Source: Streptomyces sp. SAT1 (GTDB taxonomy: Bacteria > Actinomycetota > Actinomycetes > Streptomycetales > Streptomycetaceae). Taken from it: a stretch of 64,000 bases of DNA. Within the stretch, counting starts at the first letter, position 1. Each line of letters opens with the position of its first letter. The notes beneath the pieces were generated by a model. It searched no databases, was not told the origin of the DNA, and saw only the letters and a program-made list of their open reading frames with translations. Made by a program: the position numbers and the translations under genes. Shown piece after piece: positions 43,278 to 52,001 of the stretch. The stretch lies in the NCBI RefSeq assembly GCF_001654495.1, contig NZ_CP015849.1:6985001-7049000 (forward strand), read 5' to 3'.

Positions 43278-44249
43278 TCACACCGGGGCGACTCCGGTCA
43301 GGGCGCAGCTCAGGTCCCACAGGCGCGCGGCTTCGGCGCGGTCGGCGAGGTGCGGCCAGACCGGCTCGCGGCGCGGCCGGCCGCGCAGCCCGAGCACCCG
43401 CGGCCCCCACACGTCCCCGCCGCGCGCCGCCGGGTCGAGCACCGCGCGCACCGCCGGCCAGGCCCCCGCGTCCTTGCCCTGGAGCACGGCGCCGACCGGC
43501 AGGCCGAGCAGCCGTGCACCGGCCGAACGCGTGTGCACCAGCGGGCGCGAGGGGGTGAGCGAGTCCAGGGCGCCCCCAGGATGCGCGACCAGGCTCGACA
43601 CCGGACTGCCCACGGCGCGCAGCCGCCGGTCGAGTTCCAGGGCGAAGGACATCTGCGCCAGCTTGGACCGGCCGTAGGTGCGCTTGGGCCGGTAGTCGCG
43701 CAGGGACTGAGGGTCGGCCAGGTCCAGTCGCTCCGACCGGGCCGCGAAGCTGCCCGTCGTCACCACCCGGCCGGCGGGCGCCGCGGCCAGCAGCGGCATC
43801 AGATGCGCGGTGAGGGCGAAGTGGCCGAGGTGATTGGTCGCGAACATCAGCTCGTGACCGGCCGCCGACTCCCGGCGCGGCGGGTGGTCCAGCGCGATCC
43901 CCGCGTTGAGCACCACCGCGTCCAGGTGGTCCGTCCGCAGCTCCGCCACGGCGGCCGGGAGGGACAGCGGATCGGCGAGATCCATCCGCACGGCGCGCAC
44001 CCGGGCACCGGGCACCCGGCCGCGTACGGACGCCATGGCCGCCTGCGCGCGCGCCGGGTCGCGGCTGCCGAGCACCACCTCGGCCCCCGAGGCGGCGAGT
44101 TGCTCCACGACGAAGTAGCCGATGCCCGCGTTGCCCCCGGTGACCAGGAAGAGGCGGCCGTCCGCGCGCGGCGGGCGGGCGACGTCCCAGGGCGGAGCGG
44201 CGTCGGAAGGGGAGGCGGAAGGCGTGGAGGAGCCGTACGGCGCGGTCAT
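43278..44249 (-). CDS. short-chain dehydrogenase/reductase
   Basis: This 323-residue SDR has NAD(P) binding TGGNAGIGYF near residue 38, LNAGIA near 118, the catalytic serine probably in TTGSFAARS and catalytic Tyr/Lys in YGRSK. The family (retinol dehydrogenase-like or oxidoreductase of the RDH type) acts on alcohols or ketones. A 30-residue Ser/Pro-rich leader precedes the Rossmann fold. ATG at 44249 has GGGAA upstream. No obvious operon partner; it converges with the PucR-type gene with 21 bp between stops. Confidence 0.88.
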   Translation of the reverse strand: MTAPYGSSTPSASPSDAAPPWDVARPPRADGRLFLVTGGNAGIGYFVVEQLAASGAEVVLGSRDPARAQAAMASVRGRVPGARVRAVRMDLADPLSLPAAVAELRTDHLDAVVLNAGIALDHPPRRESAAGHELMFATNHLGHFALTAHLMPLLAAAPAGRVVTTGSFAARSERLDLADPQSLRDYRPKRTYGRSKLAQMSFALELDRRLRAVGSPVSSLVAHPGGALDSLTPSRPLVHTRSAGARLLGLPVGAVLQGKDAGAWPAVRAVLDPAARGGDVWGPRVLGLRGRPRREPVWPHLADRAEAARLWDLSCALTGVAPV

Positions 44250-44558
44250 GACGGGTTCCCTTGCGGCAGGTGGTGATTGCGGTGTGGGGGGGGCGTTGTG
44301 CGTGGGGGTGTGTGCGGAGGGTGGGGCGAGCCGGGCGCCCGGCCCTCGGCTCACTCAAAGTGACAGCCGCTGCCGACACTTCGCCGATGGATCACCGACA
44401 CCCGCCGACAGCCGCCGACAGGCTCCAGCGGCCTCCGACCGGGTGAACCGCGGGTGCGGGCCGCCGTCGCCGCGCATAGCGTCGAGACCGCCTGACCAAG
44501 GGGGTTTCGCACGGCTCGGACGTCGTCCGGAGCATCTGCACCCGAAGAGGAGACAGCC
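44250..44558. other. 309-bp divergent intergenic region
   Basis: No gene is seen here. It separates the SDR and DUF3566 genes. It holds TCACT-CAA-AGTGA at 44351-44363, a short inverted repeat, and a run of CCGCCGACA-like repeats near 44400-44420. A G-rich stretch (44285-44291) is present on the plus strand. Confidence 0.6.
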
Positions 44559-45302
44559 ATGGGCCGGGCCAGCCGAACCGGACGTGCCAGGAGCCGAGCC
44601 GGCCGCGCGGGGCGCCCCGCGCCACCGAAGGAGCAGGCCGCCGCCGAAAAGACCGTGGACGCCGCCGAGACGACCACGGACACGGACACGGGCACGGGCA
44701 CGGACGCAAACGCGGACGCGAAAGAGGACACCGCTGCGGGCGCGGGCACGGACACGGGCACCGGCGCGGACGGCGGCAAGGGCGAGGGCACGCCCCCCGC
44801 GACCTCACCCGCACCCGCCCCTCCCACAGAACCGGCCTCCCCCTCTGCCCCCGCCCCGGATCCCGCCCCCGCTCCGGATCCCGCCCCCGCTCCGGATCCC
44901 GCCCCCGCTCCCGATTCCGCCCCCGCCCTCAGCGAACCCGCCCCGGCCCCCCTGCCCCTCAGCGGGCGGATGCGCCTGGACACCGCCGAGCCCTGGACGC
45001 TCATGGTGGCGGGCTTCCTGCTCTCCCTGGGCCTGATCGTGTGCGCGGCCGTCACCATGCCGCCGGTGTGGATCCTGCTGCGGCTGCTGGGCCAGGACCC
45101 CTGGCCCCCGGCCGAGGGACTGGCGGTACTGGCGATCGTCACGATCGTGTTCGTCACCGCCTTCACCGCGCTGTGCACCTTCCTCTACAACGTGGTGGCG
45201 CGCTGCGCGGGCGGCCTGGCGGTGACCCTGACCGAGGACACTCCGGCGGCGGCCGCGCCGGAATCCGGCCCACCGGAGGCCGAGGCGCCGTCCGGTACCT
45301 GA
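44559..45302 (+). CDS. DUF3566-type membrane protein with long repetitive N-terminus
   Basis: This 247-residue protein has a basic start (MGRASRTGRARSRAGRAGR) and a 100-residue low-complexity tract. The tract is first Thr/Asp/Gly-rich, then Pro/Ala with tandem DPAPAP units. The C-terminal part resembles DUF3566: MRLDTAEPWTLMVAGFLLS, a first membrane helix, and a second helix VLAIVTIVFVTAFTALCTFL followed by YNVVARCAGGLAVTLTED. DUF3566 proteins normally sit next to gyrA; this copy does not. ATG at 44559 has GAGGAGA upstream. The repetitive tract is the likely source of length variation between strains. Function unknown. Confidence 0.8.
   Translation: MGRASRTGRARSRAGRAGRPAPPKEQAAAEKTVDAAETTTDTDTGTGTDANADAKEDTAAGAGTDTGTGADGGKGEGTPPATSPAPAPPTEPASPSAPAPDPAPAPDPAPAPDPAPAPDSAPALSEPAPAPLPLSGRMRLDTAEPWTLMVAGFLLSLGLIVCAAVTMPPVWILLRLLGQDPWPPAEGLAVLAIVTIVFVTAFTALCTFLYNVVARCAGGLAVTLTEDTPAAAAPESGPPEAEAPSGT
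44858..44929 (+). repeat. 18-bp in-frame tandem repeat
   Basis: GGATCCCGCCCCCGCTCC occurs three times exactly (44858-44911), and a fourth degenerate copy follows to about 44929. Being a multiple of three, it adds or removes DPAPAP units without frameshift inside the DUF3566 gene. Confidence 0.85.
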
Positions 45303-45480
45303 GGCGCCGTCCGATACCTGAAGAGGGGGCGGGTGCTCCCCGGAATGCGGGGGCGTGCGGAAGCATCCGCACCGGCGCGTGCGCAGCGCATTAAGGCGGT
45401 TCGCTCCCCGCGCTCACCCGTTCAGGTGACGGTTGATCATCCCCGGTCCGGGGGCCCCGCTCGGGCCCTATCCAGGACGT

Positions 45481-47532
45481 ATGCATGAACTCCGCACCAC
45501 AGCCAGCCAACCGCCTCTGTCCCGGCGGCTGTTCACCACCGCGGCCGGCACAGCGGCCGGCGCAGCGGCCCTCGGGCTGGGCACCGCCGAGCCCGCCGGC
45601 GCGGCCCCCCTGGCACCCCCGGCGGCTCCGGCGGTCCCCGCCGGTCCCGGACAGGCCCCCGCCACGGCCCGCTCCACCGCCGACTGGGACACCTGCCTCG
45701 CCGTCGCCCGCGCGCTGCTGGTCGTCGACGACCACGACAAGCCCCTCGTCCCGCAGTACGAGAAGATCCTCGGCTCCGGGCTGCCCCGCGCCCGTTCGGG
45801 GGCGGCCAAGAAGATCCTCGTCGTGGGCGCCGGTCCGGCCGGCCTCGTCGCCGCCTGGCTGCTCAAGCGCGCCGGACACCAGGTGACGCTGATCGAGGCC
45901 AACGGCAACCGGGTCGGCGGACGGATCAAGACCTTCCGCACCGGCGGTCACGAGCAGGCCCCGCAGCCGTTCGCCGATCCGAAGCAGTACGCGGAGGCCG
46001 GGGCGATGCGCATCCCCGGCAGCCATCCGCTGGTGATGCGCCTGATCGACCAGCTCGGCCTCAAGAAGCGGCCGTTCCATCTCCTGGACGTCGACGGCTC
46101 CGGCAAACCCGTCAACCACGCCTGGCTGCACGTCAACGGCGTCCGCGTCCGCCGCTCCGAGTACGCGAAGTCGCCGCGCCGCGTCAACCAGTCCTTCGGC
46201 GTCCCGCGCAAGCACTGGGACACCCCGTCCTCGGCGATCCTCGCCGCCGCCCTCGACCCCGTGCGCGACGAGTTCAGCACGGTCGGCGAGGACGGCAAGC
46301 GCGTTGACAAGCCCCTGCCCGAGCGGGTGCAGGGCTGGGCGCGTGTCGTCCAGCGCTACGGGGACTGGTCGATGTACCGGTTCCTGACCGAGCAGGCCGG
46401 GTTCGACGAGCGCACCCTGGACCTGGTCGGCACCCTGGAGAACCTGACCTCACGGCTGCCGCTCTCCTTCATCCACAGTTTCATCAGCCAGTCCCTGATC
46501 AGCCCGGACACCGCCTTCTGGGAGCTGACCGGCGGCACCGCGACGCTGCCGGACGCGCTGCTGCGCCAGGTGTCCGACGTGCTGCACCGCGACCGGCGGG
46601 CCACGCACATCGAGTACTGGGACGGCACCCGGCAGCAGGGCGCCGACGGCGGGGACACCTCGCACGTGCGCCGGGACGGACCCCATGTGTGGATCGACAC
46701 CGTCTCGGAGGGGCGCGGCGGCAAGGTGGTGCGCGAGCAGTTCACCGGTGATCTCGCCGTCGTCACCGTGCCGTTCTCCGGGCTGCGGCAGGTGCAGGTC
46801 AGCCCCCTGATGTCGTACGGCAAGCGCCGGGCCGTCGCCGAACTGCACTACGACAGCGCGACCAAGGTGCTGCTGGAGTTCAGCCGCCGCTGGTGGGAGT
46901 TCACCGAGGCCGACTGGAAACGCGAACTCGACGCCGTCCGGGCCGGGCTGTACGACGACTACCGCGGTGGGAAGGCGCCCGCCGACGGCAGTCTGCTCGG
47001 CGCGCACCCCTCGGTGCCGCGCGGCCACATCAGCGCGGCGCAGCGCGCCCACTACGCCGCCGCCCGCTGGGCGGGCCGCGACCAGCCGGAGGCCGCGCAC
47101 ATCGTCGGCGGCGGGTCCGTCTCCGACAACTCCAACCGCTTCATGATCAACCCCTCGCACCCGGTGCCCGGCAGCAAGGGCGGCGTCGTGCTGGCCTCCT
47201 ACAGCTGGGCCGACGACGCCTCGCGCTGGGACTCCTTCGAGGACGAGGCCCGCTACCCGTTCGCCCTGCGCGGTCTCCAGCAGGTCTACGGGCAGCGCCT
47301 GGAGGTGTTCTACACCGGTGCCGGCCGCACCCAGAGCTGGCTGCGCGATCCGTACGCGTACGGCGAGGCGTCGGTGCTGCTGCCCGGCCAGCACACCGAA
47401 CTGCTCGGACACATCCGCGCCCCCGAGGGCCCGCTGCGCTTCGCCGGGGACCACACCTCGGTCAAGCCGTCCTGGATCGAGGGCGCCGTCGAGTCCGGCG
47501 TCCGGGCGGCCCTGGAGGCGCATCTGGCCTGA
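45481..47532 (+). CDS. exported L-glutamate-oxidase-like flavin amino acid oxidase
   Basis: This 683-residue flavoprotein has an N-terminal export signal (SRRLFTTAAGTAAGAAALG, Tat-like, residues 14-32) and FAD-binding VGAGPAGLVAAWLLKRAGH near 118, then IEANGNRVGGRIKTF. Long stretches match what I remember of Streptomyces L-glutamate oxidase, for example LLEFSRRWWEFTEADWKREL and VFYTGAGRTQSWLRDPYA. Arg325 and His332 (TSRLPLSFIH) keep the spacing of that enzyme's substrate-pocket Arg305/His312. The reaction would be oxidative deamination giving keto acid, ammonia and hydrogen peroxide. The ATG at 45481 gives the shortest credible signal peptide. It is monocistronic, with a hairpin behind it. 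Specificity for glutamate is likely but unproven. Confidence 0.88.
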   Translation: MHELRTTASQPPLSRRLFTTAAGTAAGAAALGLGTAEPAGAAPLAPPAAPAVPAGPGQAPATARSTADWDTCLAVARALLVVDDHDKPLVPQYEKILGSGLPRARSGAAKKILVVGAGPAGLVAAWLLKRAGHQVTLIEANGNRVGGRIKTFRTGGHEQAPQPFADPKQYAEAGAMRIPGSHPLVMRLIDQLGLKKRPFHLLDVDGSGKPVNHAWLHVNGVRVRRSEYAKSPRRVNQSFGVPRKHWDTPSSAILAAALDPVRDEFSTVGEDGKRVDKPLPERVQGWARVVQRYGDWSMYRFLTEQAGFDERTLDLVGTLENLTSRLPLSFIHSFISQSLISPDTAFWELTGGTATLPDALLRQVSDVLHRDRRATHIEYWDGTRQQGADGGDTSHVRRDGPHVWIDTVSEGRGGKVVREQFTGDLAVVTVPFSGLRQVQVSPLMSYGKRRAVAELHYDSATKVLLEFSRRWWEFTEADWKRELDAVRAGLYDDYRGGKAPADGSLLGAHPSVPRGHISAAQRAHYAAARWAGRDQPEAAHIVGGGSVSDNSNRFMINPSHPVPGSKGGVVLASYSWADDASRWDSFEDEARYPFALRGLQQVYGQRLEVFYTGAGRTQSWLRDPYAYGEASVLLPGQHTELLGHIRAPEGPLRFAGDHTSVKPSWIEGAVESGVRAALEAHLA

Positions 47533-47560
47533 CCGGCGGGGCCGACCGGCGGGCCGGCGA

Positions 47561-47589
47561 GCCGGGCCGCGCCAGGAGTGCGGCCCGGC
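47561..47589. terminator. hairpin terminator
   Basis: GCCGGGCCGC (47561-47570) pairs perfectly with GCGGCCCGGC (47580-47589) around a 9-nt loop, 29 bases after the amino acid oxidase stop. Confidence 0.65.
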
Positions 47590-47620
47590 CCCGGTCCCGG
47601 CTCCGGCCCCGGTCCCGGCT
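47585..47620. repeat. 18-bp perfect tandem duplication
   Basis: CCGGCCCCGGTCCCGGCT occurs twice head to tail (47585-47602, 47603-47620) in the gap between the oxidase terminator and the EamA gene end. No coding role. Confidence 0.8.
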
Positions 47621-47632
47621 CCTGCCCCGCCG

Positions 47633-48541
47633 TCAGGGGGCGGGGCCGGGACCCTCGCGGGAGCCGTCGCCGGGCGGGCTGTCCCAGCCGCCGTCGGCGG
47701 CCGTGGCCCGCGCAAGACCCACGCTGCCCGCGCCGATCAGGGCGACACCGATCGCCTCGGGCAGCACCCGCACTCCCAGCCCGATGTACTCCTCGAAGAG
47801 CACCCAGCCCAGGACCACGCTGGTCAGGGCGTCACCGAGGGTCAGCGCGGGCTGGGACGCGGTGAGGCTCCCGGCCCGGAACGCGCTCTGGAGCAGCAGG
47901 AAGCTGAGCACGCCGACGACGAGGGTGGCGTACGGCGGCCACGAGGCCAGCACCGCGGGCACGCCCTGTCCGAGCCGCCCCATGACCTCCTTGAGCAGCG
48001 CGGCGGTGCCGGCGAAGGACACCGCGGACGCCAGACCCAGCAGTCCGGCCCGCGGGGCGCCCCGCACCAGGCGGGAGGCCGCCGTGAACACGGCCACCAG
48101 CGCGAGCACCGCGGGGCCCACCAGCAGCCACAGACGCGGTTCGGCGGTCGGCCGGCCCTCCGAGGGGGAGGCCGCGCCGAGAAAGAGGGAGAGGCCCACC
48201 GCCAGCGCGGCGAACGCCAGCCAGGTACGCCAGTCCGGGCGGCTGCGGAAGACGACACTGCCCACGGCCAGCGTGAACAGCAGCTCACTGGCCATGAGCG
48301 GCTGGACCAGCGACAGACTGCCCACGGCCAGCGCCGCCGCCTGGAGGATGGTGGACAGGCCCAGCAGCGCGGCACCCGCCAGCCAGTAGGGGCGCCGCAG
48401 CACCCGGCCGAGCCAGCGCGCCGACTGCCGGATCCCGGAGCCGCCCGGGGCCTCGTCCGTCGCGGCCCGGCGCTGGAGCACCGAGGCGGAGGCGTTGGAC
48501 AGCGCCGCGAACAGGGCGAGCACGATGGTCAGGGCGCTCAT
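47633..48541 (-). CDS. EamA/DMT-type transporter
   Basis: This 302-residue integral membrane protein has about nine or ten helices (first: MSALTIVLALFAALSNASAS; last: VLPEAIGVALIGAGSVGLA). The two-repeat arrangement of drug/metabolite transporters is visible, with SLVQPLMASELLFTLAVGSV in the first half and ASQPALTLGDALTSVVLGWV in the second. The C-terminal 25 residues are Gly/Pro-rich and cytoplasmic. ATG at 48541 has no strong binding site. Substrate is unknown. It follows the BrkB gene on the same strand after 85 bp and may share its transcript. Confidence 0.85.
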   Translation of the reverse strand: MSALTIVLALFAALSNASASVLQRRAATDEAPGGSGIRQSARWLGRVLRRPYWLAGAALLGLSTILQAAALAVGSLSLVQPLMASELLFTLAVGSVVFRSRPDWRTWLAFAALAVGLSLFLGAASPSEGRPTAEPRLWLLVGPAVLALVAVFTAASRLVRGAPRAGLLGLASAVSFAGTAALLKEVMGRLGQGVPAVLASWPPYATLVVGVLSFLLLQSAFRAGSLTASQPALTLGDALTSVVLGWVLFEEYIGLGVRVLPEAIGVALIGAGSVGLARATAADGGWDSPPGDGSREGPGPAP

Positions 48542-48626
48542 CGGCGGCCGGCCCGGACCTCGTCGGGGGCCCTGCGTGCCCCGGCGTCCGCGCGGGACCG
48601 GACAGGCGTCCGGGACGGTCCGGCGC

Positions 48627-49484
48627 TCACGGGGTGTCCCGCCGTACGCGCCGCCAGACGTGCCGGCCGTGGCCCGGCTCGTGCCGGGGCGTCCAGTGGT
48701 GGTCGCAGAACCAGCGGCCGAACATCGCGCCCCCGTAGACGACGAAGCCGACCCCGGTGAGCCAGGACTCCACCACCAGCACGATCCCGACGGTGCCGTA
48801 GCTGATCGCGTTGTCGACGATCAGCGGGGTGAAGACCAGGTAGGAGAAGACACGCAGGCCGCCCAGGCCCACCATGGTGGCGAGCGCGCCCGGCAGCAGG
48901 GTCCGCCAGTGCAGCTGGCCGCCCAGCAGGAAGTGCTGGCCCCACCAGAAGAACAGCACGCCCGTCGTCGCGGACACCGCGATCCGGGGCAGGCCGTGGA
49001 ACTGGTGGCCGTTCAGCACCTCCTGGTAGAGGTACGCGGTCAGCACCGCCAGCCAGGTGACCTGCCGCCACACCCGGTGCCACGGGCCGGGCGGCAGCCC
49101 CCAGACACGTTCGTAGCCGTTCTGGACGCTGCCGGCGAACGACACCCCGAACACCGCGAGCAGGACACCGCCCCACACGCTCGTGGTGCCGATCACCTTG
49201 ACCGGCGGGGTGATGATGTCGGTGAGCACATGGGCGGAGCGGCCCGACAGGCCCATGCCGTCCACCAGCCACGACGCGAAGCCGCCCTCGCCCAGCGGAT
49301 CGGCGGCGGCCACCACGATGAGCAGCGGCGCCAGGGTGACCAGGGACAGGGTGGCGAACCCCATGGCCCGGTGCATCAGCTCGATGTCGCGACCGCGCCG
49401 GACCAGGACGTACGCGCCGAGCCGGTGCTCCAGATCGAGCACCGCCTGCCGGACCCGCGGCACGTGGCGCTTCACGAGCGCCAC
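48627..49484 (-). CDS. YihY/virulence factor BrkB family membrane protein
   Basis: A roughly 285-residue membrane protein of the BrkB family, shorter than and diverged from the one at 1007-2044. It has MGFATLSLVTLAPLLIVVAA as the first helix, VWGGVLLAVFGVSFAGSVQN, the conserved NGYERVWGLPPGPW, SATTGVLFFWWGQHFLL, and then AISYGTVGIVLVVESWL. Function of the family is unclear. GTG at 49484 is the assumed start; no ribosome binding site decides between it, GTG at 49475 and a TTG further upstream. Upstream lies the hemerythrin-like gene on the same strand, 98 bp away. Confidence 0.8.
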   Translation of the reverse strand: MALVKRHVPRVRQAVLDLEHRLGAYVLVRRGRDIELMHRAMGFATLSLVTLAPLLIVVAAADPLGEGGFASWLVDGMGLSGRSAHVLTDIITPPVKVIGTTSVWGGVLLAVFGVSFAGSVQNGYERVWGLPPGPWHRVWRQVTWLAVLTAYLYQEVLNGHQFHGLPRIAVSATTGVLFFWWGQHFLLGGQLHWRTLLPGALATMVGLGGLRVFSYLVFTPLIVDNAISYGTVGIVLVVESWLTGVGFVVYGGAMFGRWFCDHHWTPRHEPGHGRHVWRRVRRDTP

Positions 49485-49582
49485 TCTGCACGCGAGGACG
49501 CCCGCCCGCAACGCGCGGGCGTCCGCCCGGCCCCACCCGGCGCCGCCCGCCCAGGGTCCGGGGACGCCGCGGCACGGGAACG

Positions 49583-50137
49583 TCAGGGCCGGCCACGGCG
49601 CGTGGCCAGGTCCCGAAGGCGGTCCAGCGGCCCCCACACCCGGGCGGTGACCTTCACCAGGGGCGCCGCGTCCGGGGCGGCGGGCCGGGGCCGGGTCGGC
49701 GCGGACGCGGCGGCGGCCCGCGCCCGCGTCCCGAGGTCCCGCAGCACCTCGGCGGGGCACAGGGCCTGCAACCGCGGGAACAGCTCCTGCTGCTCCTCGA
49801 CGAACCGCTCGCCCACCTGGGTGACCAGCGCGACCAGCAGACGCGTGGCGTCCTCGCCGTGCGCCGCCGCCAGCCGGACCAGCAGTTCCTCGGTCTCGCG
49901 CAGCCGGCGCAGACCGTGCGCGGCCCGGCGCTCGCCGTCCGGCAGGAACCGGCGCACCGCCGGGTACAGGTGCGCCTTCTCGGCGACCCCGTTGCGGACC
50001 AGCTCCGCGGCGGCCCGCTCCACCAGGGCCGTCCGCTCGGGGCTGCCCGGCGGGGCGGCCCGGATGCGGTCGAACAGGTGCTGGACGCGAGCGTGGTCCC
50101 GCGTCAGTTCCTCGACGATGCCGCTGCGACGGTCCAC
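49583..50137 (-). CDS. hemerythrin HHE-domain-like protein
   Basis: This 184-residue helical protein opens with IVEELTRDHARVQHLFDRI, the hemerythrin-like entry with His at DH and QH. EKAHLYPAVRRFL and FVEEQQELFPRLQALCP carry further conserved His/Glu ligands for a di-iron site. The C-terminal 35 residues are a Pro/Ala-rich tail. Such proteins bind oxygen or NO or sense oxidative stress. GTG at 50137 follows GAGGAG at 4 bases. It is divergent from the cytochrome b gene at 50242, which is notable since both could serve respiration under changing oxygen. Confidence 0.85.
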   Translation of the reverse strand: MDRRSGIVEELTRDHARVQHLFDRIRAAPPGSPERTALVERAAAELVRNGVAEKAHLYPAVRRFLPDGERRAAHGLRRLRETEELLVRLAAAHGEDATRLLVALVTQVGERFVEEQQELFPRLQALCPAEVLRDLGTRARAAAASAPTRPRPAAPDAAPLVKVTARVWGPLDRLRDLATRRGRP

Positions 50138-50241
50138 CGCTGCTCCTCGTGTGGCAATGGGGGTGCCCCCGGCACGCCTGCGCGACGCGTACGCGGCGCA
50201 CACCCAAGATTGAGGCACCACAGAGGGAAGCACCACGTGAC

Positions 50242-51903
50242 ATGAAGGAGTGTGACGCGGGCGTGCTGAGGCGGCGCGGGGCACGGATCGAGGCGAGGGC
50301 GCGGCAGACCGCGTTCCGTACGTACGTCGCCGCCGACCGGCGGGCACCGGTCTCGGAACTGGCCGGGCAGGTGCTGCGCAAGGCGTTCCCCGACCACTGG
50401 AGCTTCCTCCTGGGCGAGATCGCCCTGTACAGCTTCGCCGTGCTGGTCCTCACGGGAAGCTTCCTGACGCTCTTCTTCGACCCGAGCATGGCCGAGGTGC
50501 CCTACCAGGGCTCGTACGGTCCGCTGCGCGGCCTGCTGGTCTCCAAGGCGTACGAGTCCACGCTCGACCTGAGCTTCGGGGTGCGCGGCGGGCTCCTGAT
50601 GCGCCAGATGCACCACTGGGCCGCGCTGGTCTTCGTGGCGGCCGTCGGGGTGCATCTGCTGCGGATCTTCTTCACCGGGGCCTTCCGCAGACCCCGCGAG
50701 ATCAACTGGTGCGTGGGTGTGACCCTGTTCCTGCTGGCCCTTCTGGAGGGGTTCTGCGGCTACTCACTCCCCGACGACCTGCTGTCCGGCACGGGGCTGC
50801 GCACCGCGAACTCCATCGTGCAGTCCGTGCCGGTGGTCGGGACGTACCTCGCGTACTTCGCCTGGGACGGGCCGTTCCCCGGGACGGCCATCGTCCGCAG
50901 GCTGTACATCGTGCACGTCCTGTTCGTGCCGGGGCTGCTGATCGCCCTGATCGCGCTGCACCTGATCCTGGTGGTGTACCTGAAGCACACCCAGTGGTCC
51001 GCGCCCGGCCGCACCAACCGCAACGTGGTCGGACAGCCCATGTTCCCGGCCTTCGTCGGCAAGTCGGCCGGGCTGTCGCTGGTGGTCTTCGGCGTCCTCG
51101 CCGTGCTGGGGGGCCTCGCCCAGATCAACCCCATCTGGGCCTTCGGCCCGTACGTCCCCGACCAGGTGTCCACCGATGCCCAGCCGGACTGGTACGTCGG
51201 CTTCCTGGAGGGCGCGCTCCGGCTGATGCCCGGTGTGGAGTGGAACGTCGCGGGCCACACCGTCATGTGGAACGTGCTGCTGCCCGCCGTGGTGCTGCCC
51301 GGCCTGCTGTTCCTGGTGCTCTACGGCTATCCCTTCTTCGAGCGGTGGATCACCGGCGACCTGGTCGAGCACCATCTGTGCGACCGGCCCCGCGACCGCC
51401 CGGTGCGCACCGGGCTCGGCGTCGCCGCCGTCGTCTGGTACGCCGTCCTGCTGCTGGCGGGCGGCAACGACGTGATCGCCACCACCTTCCAGGTCTCCGT
51501 CAACGGCCTCACCTGGATCTTCCGCGCGGCGTTCTTCCTGGCCCCGGTGCTCGCCTTCCTGCTCACCCGGCGCGTCTGCCTGGCGCTGCAACGGCACGAG
51601 AGGGAGCTGCTGGAGGAGGGCGAGGAGACCGGCGAGGTGTTCCAGGCGCTGCCCGGCGGCATGTCCGAGACCCGCCGTGGCCTCGAAGCGCGGCTCCGCC
51701 ACCGGCTGCTGGTCAGGGAGATTCCGCTGCCGCTGGAGCGCCCCGGGCCCGGCGCCCCGCTGCGGCAGCGGCTGCGGGCCGCTCTGAGCACCTGGTACTA
51801 CGGCGAACGGGTCGAGGTGCCCGCCACGGCGGAGGAGCGCCTGCAGATCACCGGACGTACCGCCGATCCGGTCGCGGGCGGCACCGGCCCCGCGAAGGAG
51901 TAG
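50242..51903 (+). CDS. cytochrome bc1-type cytochrome b subunit, stand-alone (QcrB-like)
   Basis: This 553-residue cytochrome b has eight or more helices and haem-ligand histidine pairs in MHHWAALVFVAAVGVHLLRI and IVHVLFVPGLLIALIALHL. PDWYVGFLEGALRLMPG takes the place of the Qo-site PEWY motif, as in actinobacterial QcrB. Length matches Streptomyces QcrB. The usual partners qcrA (Rieske) and qcrC (cytochrome c) are not adjacent, so it is a paralogous copy. ATG at 50242 is preferred; a GTG at 50263 with AAGGAG is possible. It is divergent from the hemerythrin-like gene and ends at a strong shared hairpin, with ctaF and ctaD close by on the other strand. Confidence 0.9.
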   Translation: MKECDAGVLRRRGARIEARARQTAFRTYVAADRRAPVSELAGQVLRKAFPDHWSFLLGEIALYSFAVLVLTGSFLTLFFDPSMAEVPYQGSYGPLRGLLVSKAYESTLDLSFGVRGGLLMRQMHHWAALVFVAAVGVHLLRIFFTGAFRRPREINWCVGVTLFLLALLEGFCGYSLPDDLLSGTGLRTANSIVQSVPVVGTYLAYFAWDGPFPGTAIVRRLYIVHVLFVPGLLIALIALHLILVVYLKHTQWSAPGRTNRNVVGQPMFPAFVGKSAGLSLVVFGVLAVLGGLAQINPIWAFGPYVPDQVSTDAQPDWYVGFLEGALRLMPGVEWNVAGHTVMWNVLLPAVVLPGLLFLVLYGYPFFERWITGDLVEHHLCDRPRDRPVRTGLGVAAVVWYAVLLLAGGNDVIATTFQVSVNGLTWIFRAAFFLAPVLAFLLTRRVCLALQRHERELLEEGEETGEVFQALPGGMSETRRGLEARLRHRLLVREIPLPLERPGPGAPLRQRLRAALSTWYYGERVEVPATAEERLQITGRTADPVAGGTGPAKE

Positions 51904-51946
51904 CCGGAGCGGCGGGGGCGGGAGTGAGGCGGGGCGGTGCCGTCGG

Positions 51947-51984
51947 TGCGCCGTGCCCGCTCGGCTGCGTGCGGGCACGGCGCA
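51947..51984. terminator. bidirectional hairpin terminator
   Basis: TGCGCCGTGCCCGC (51947-51960) pairs perfectly with GCGGGCACGGCGCA (51971-51984) around a 10-nt loop, between the converging cytochrome b and SPW genes. Confidence 0.8.
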
Positions 51985-52001
51985 TCCCCGGGCCGGCGGT
52001 G

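Noticed and set aside
44858..44929. Tandem repeats considered as a CRISPR array
   Set aside because: The units are contiguous without spacers and in frame within a coding sequence. No cas gene is present in the window.
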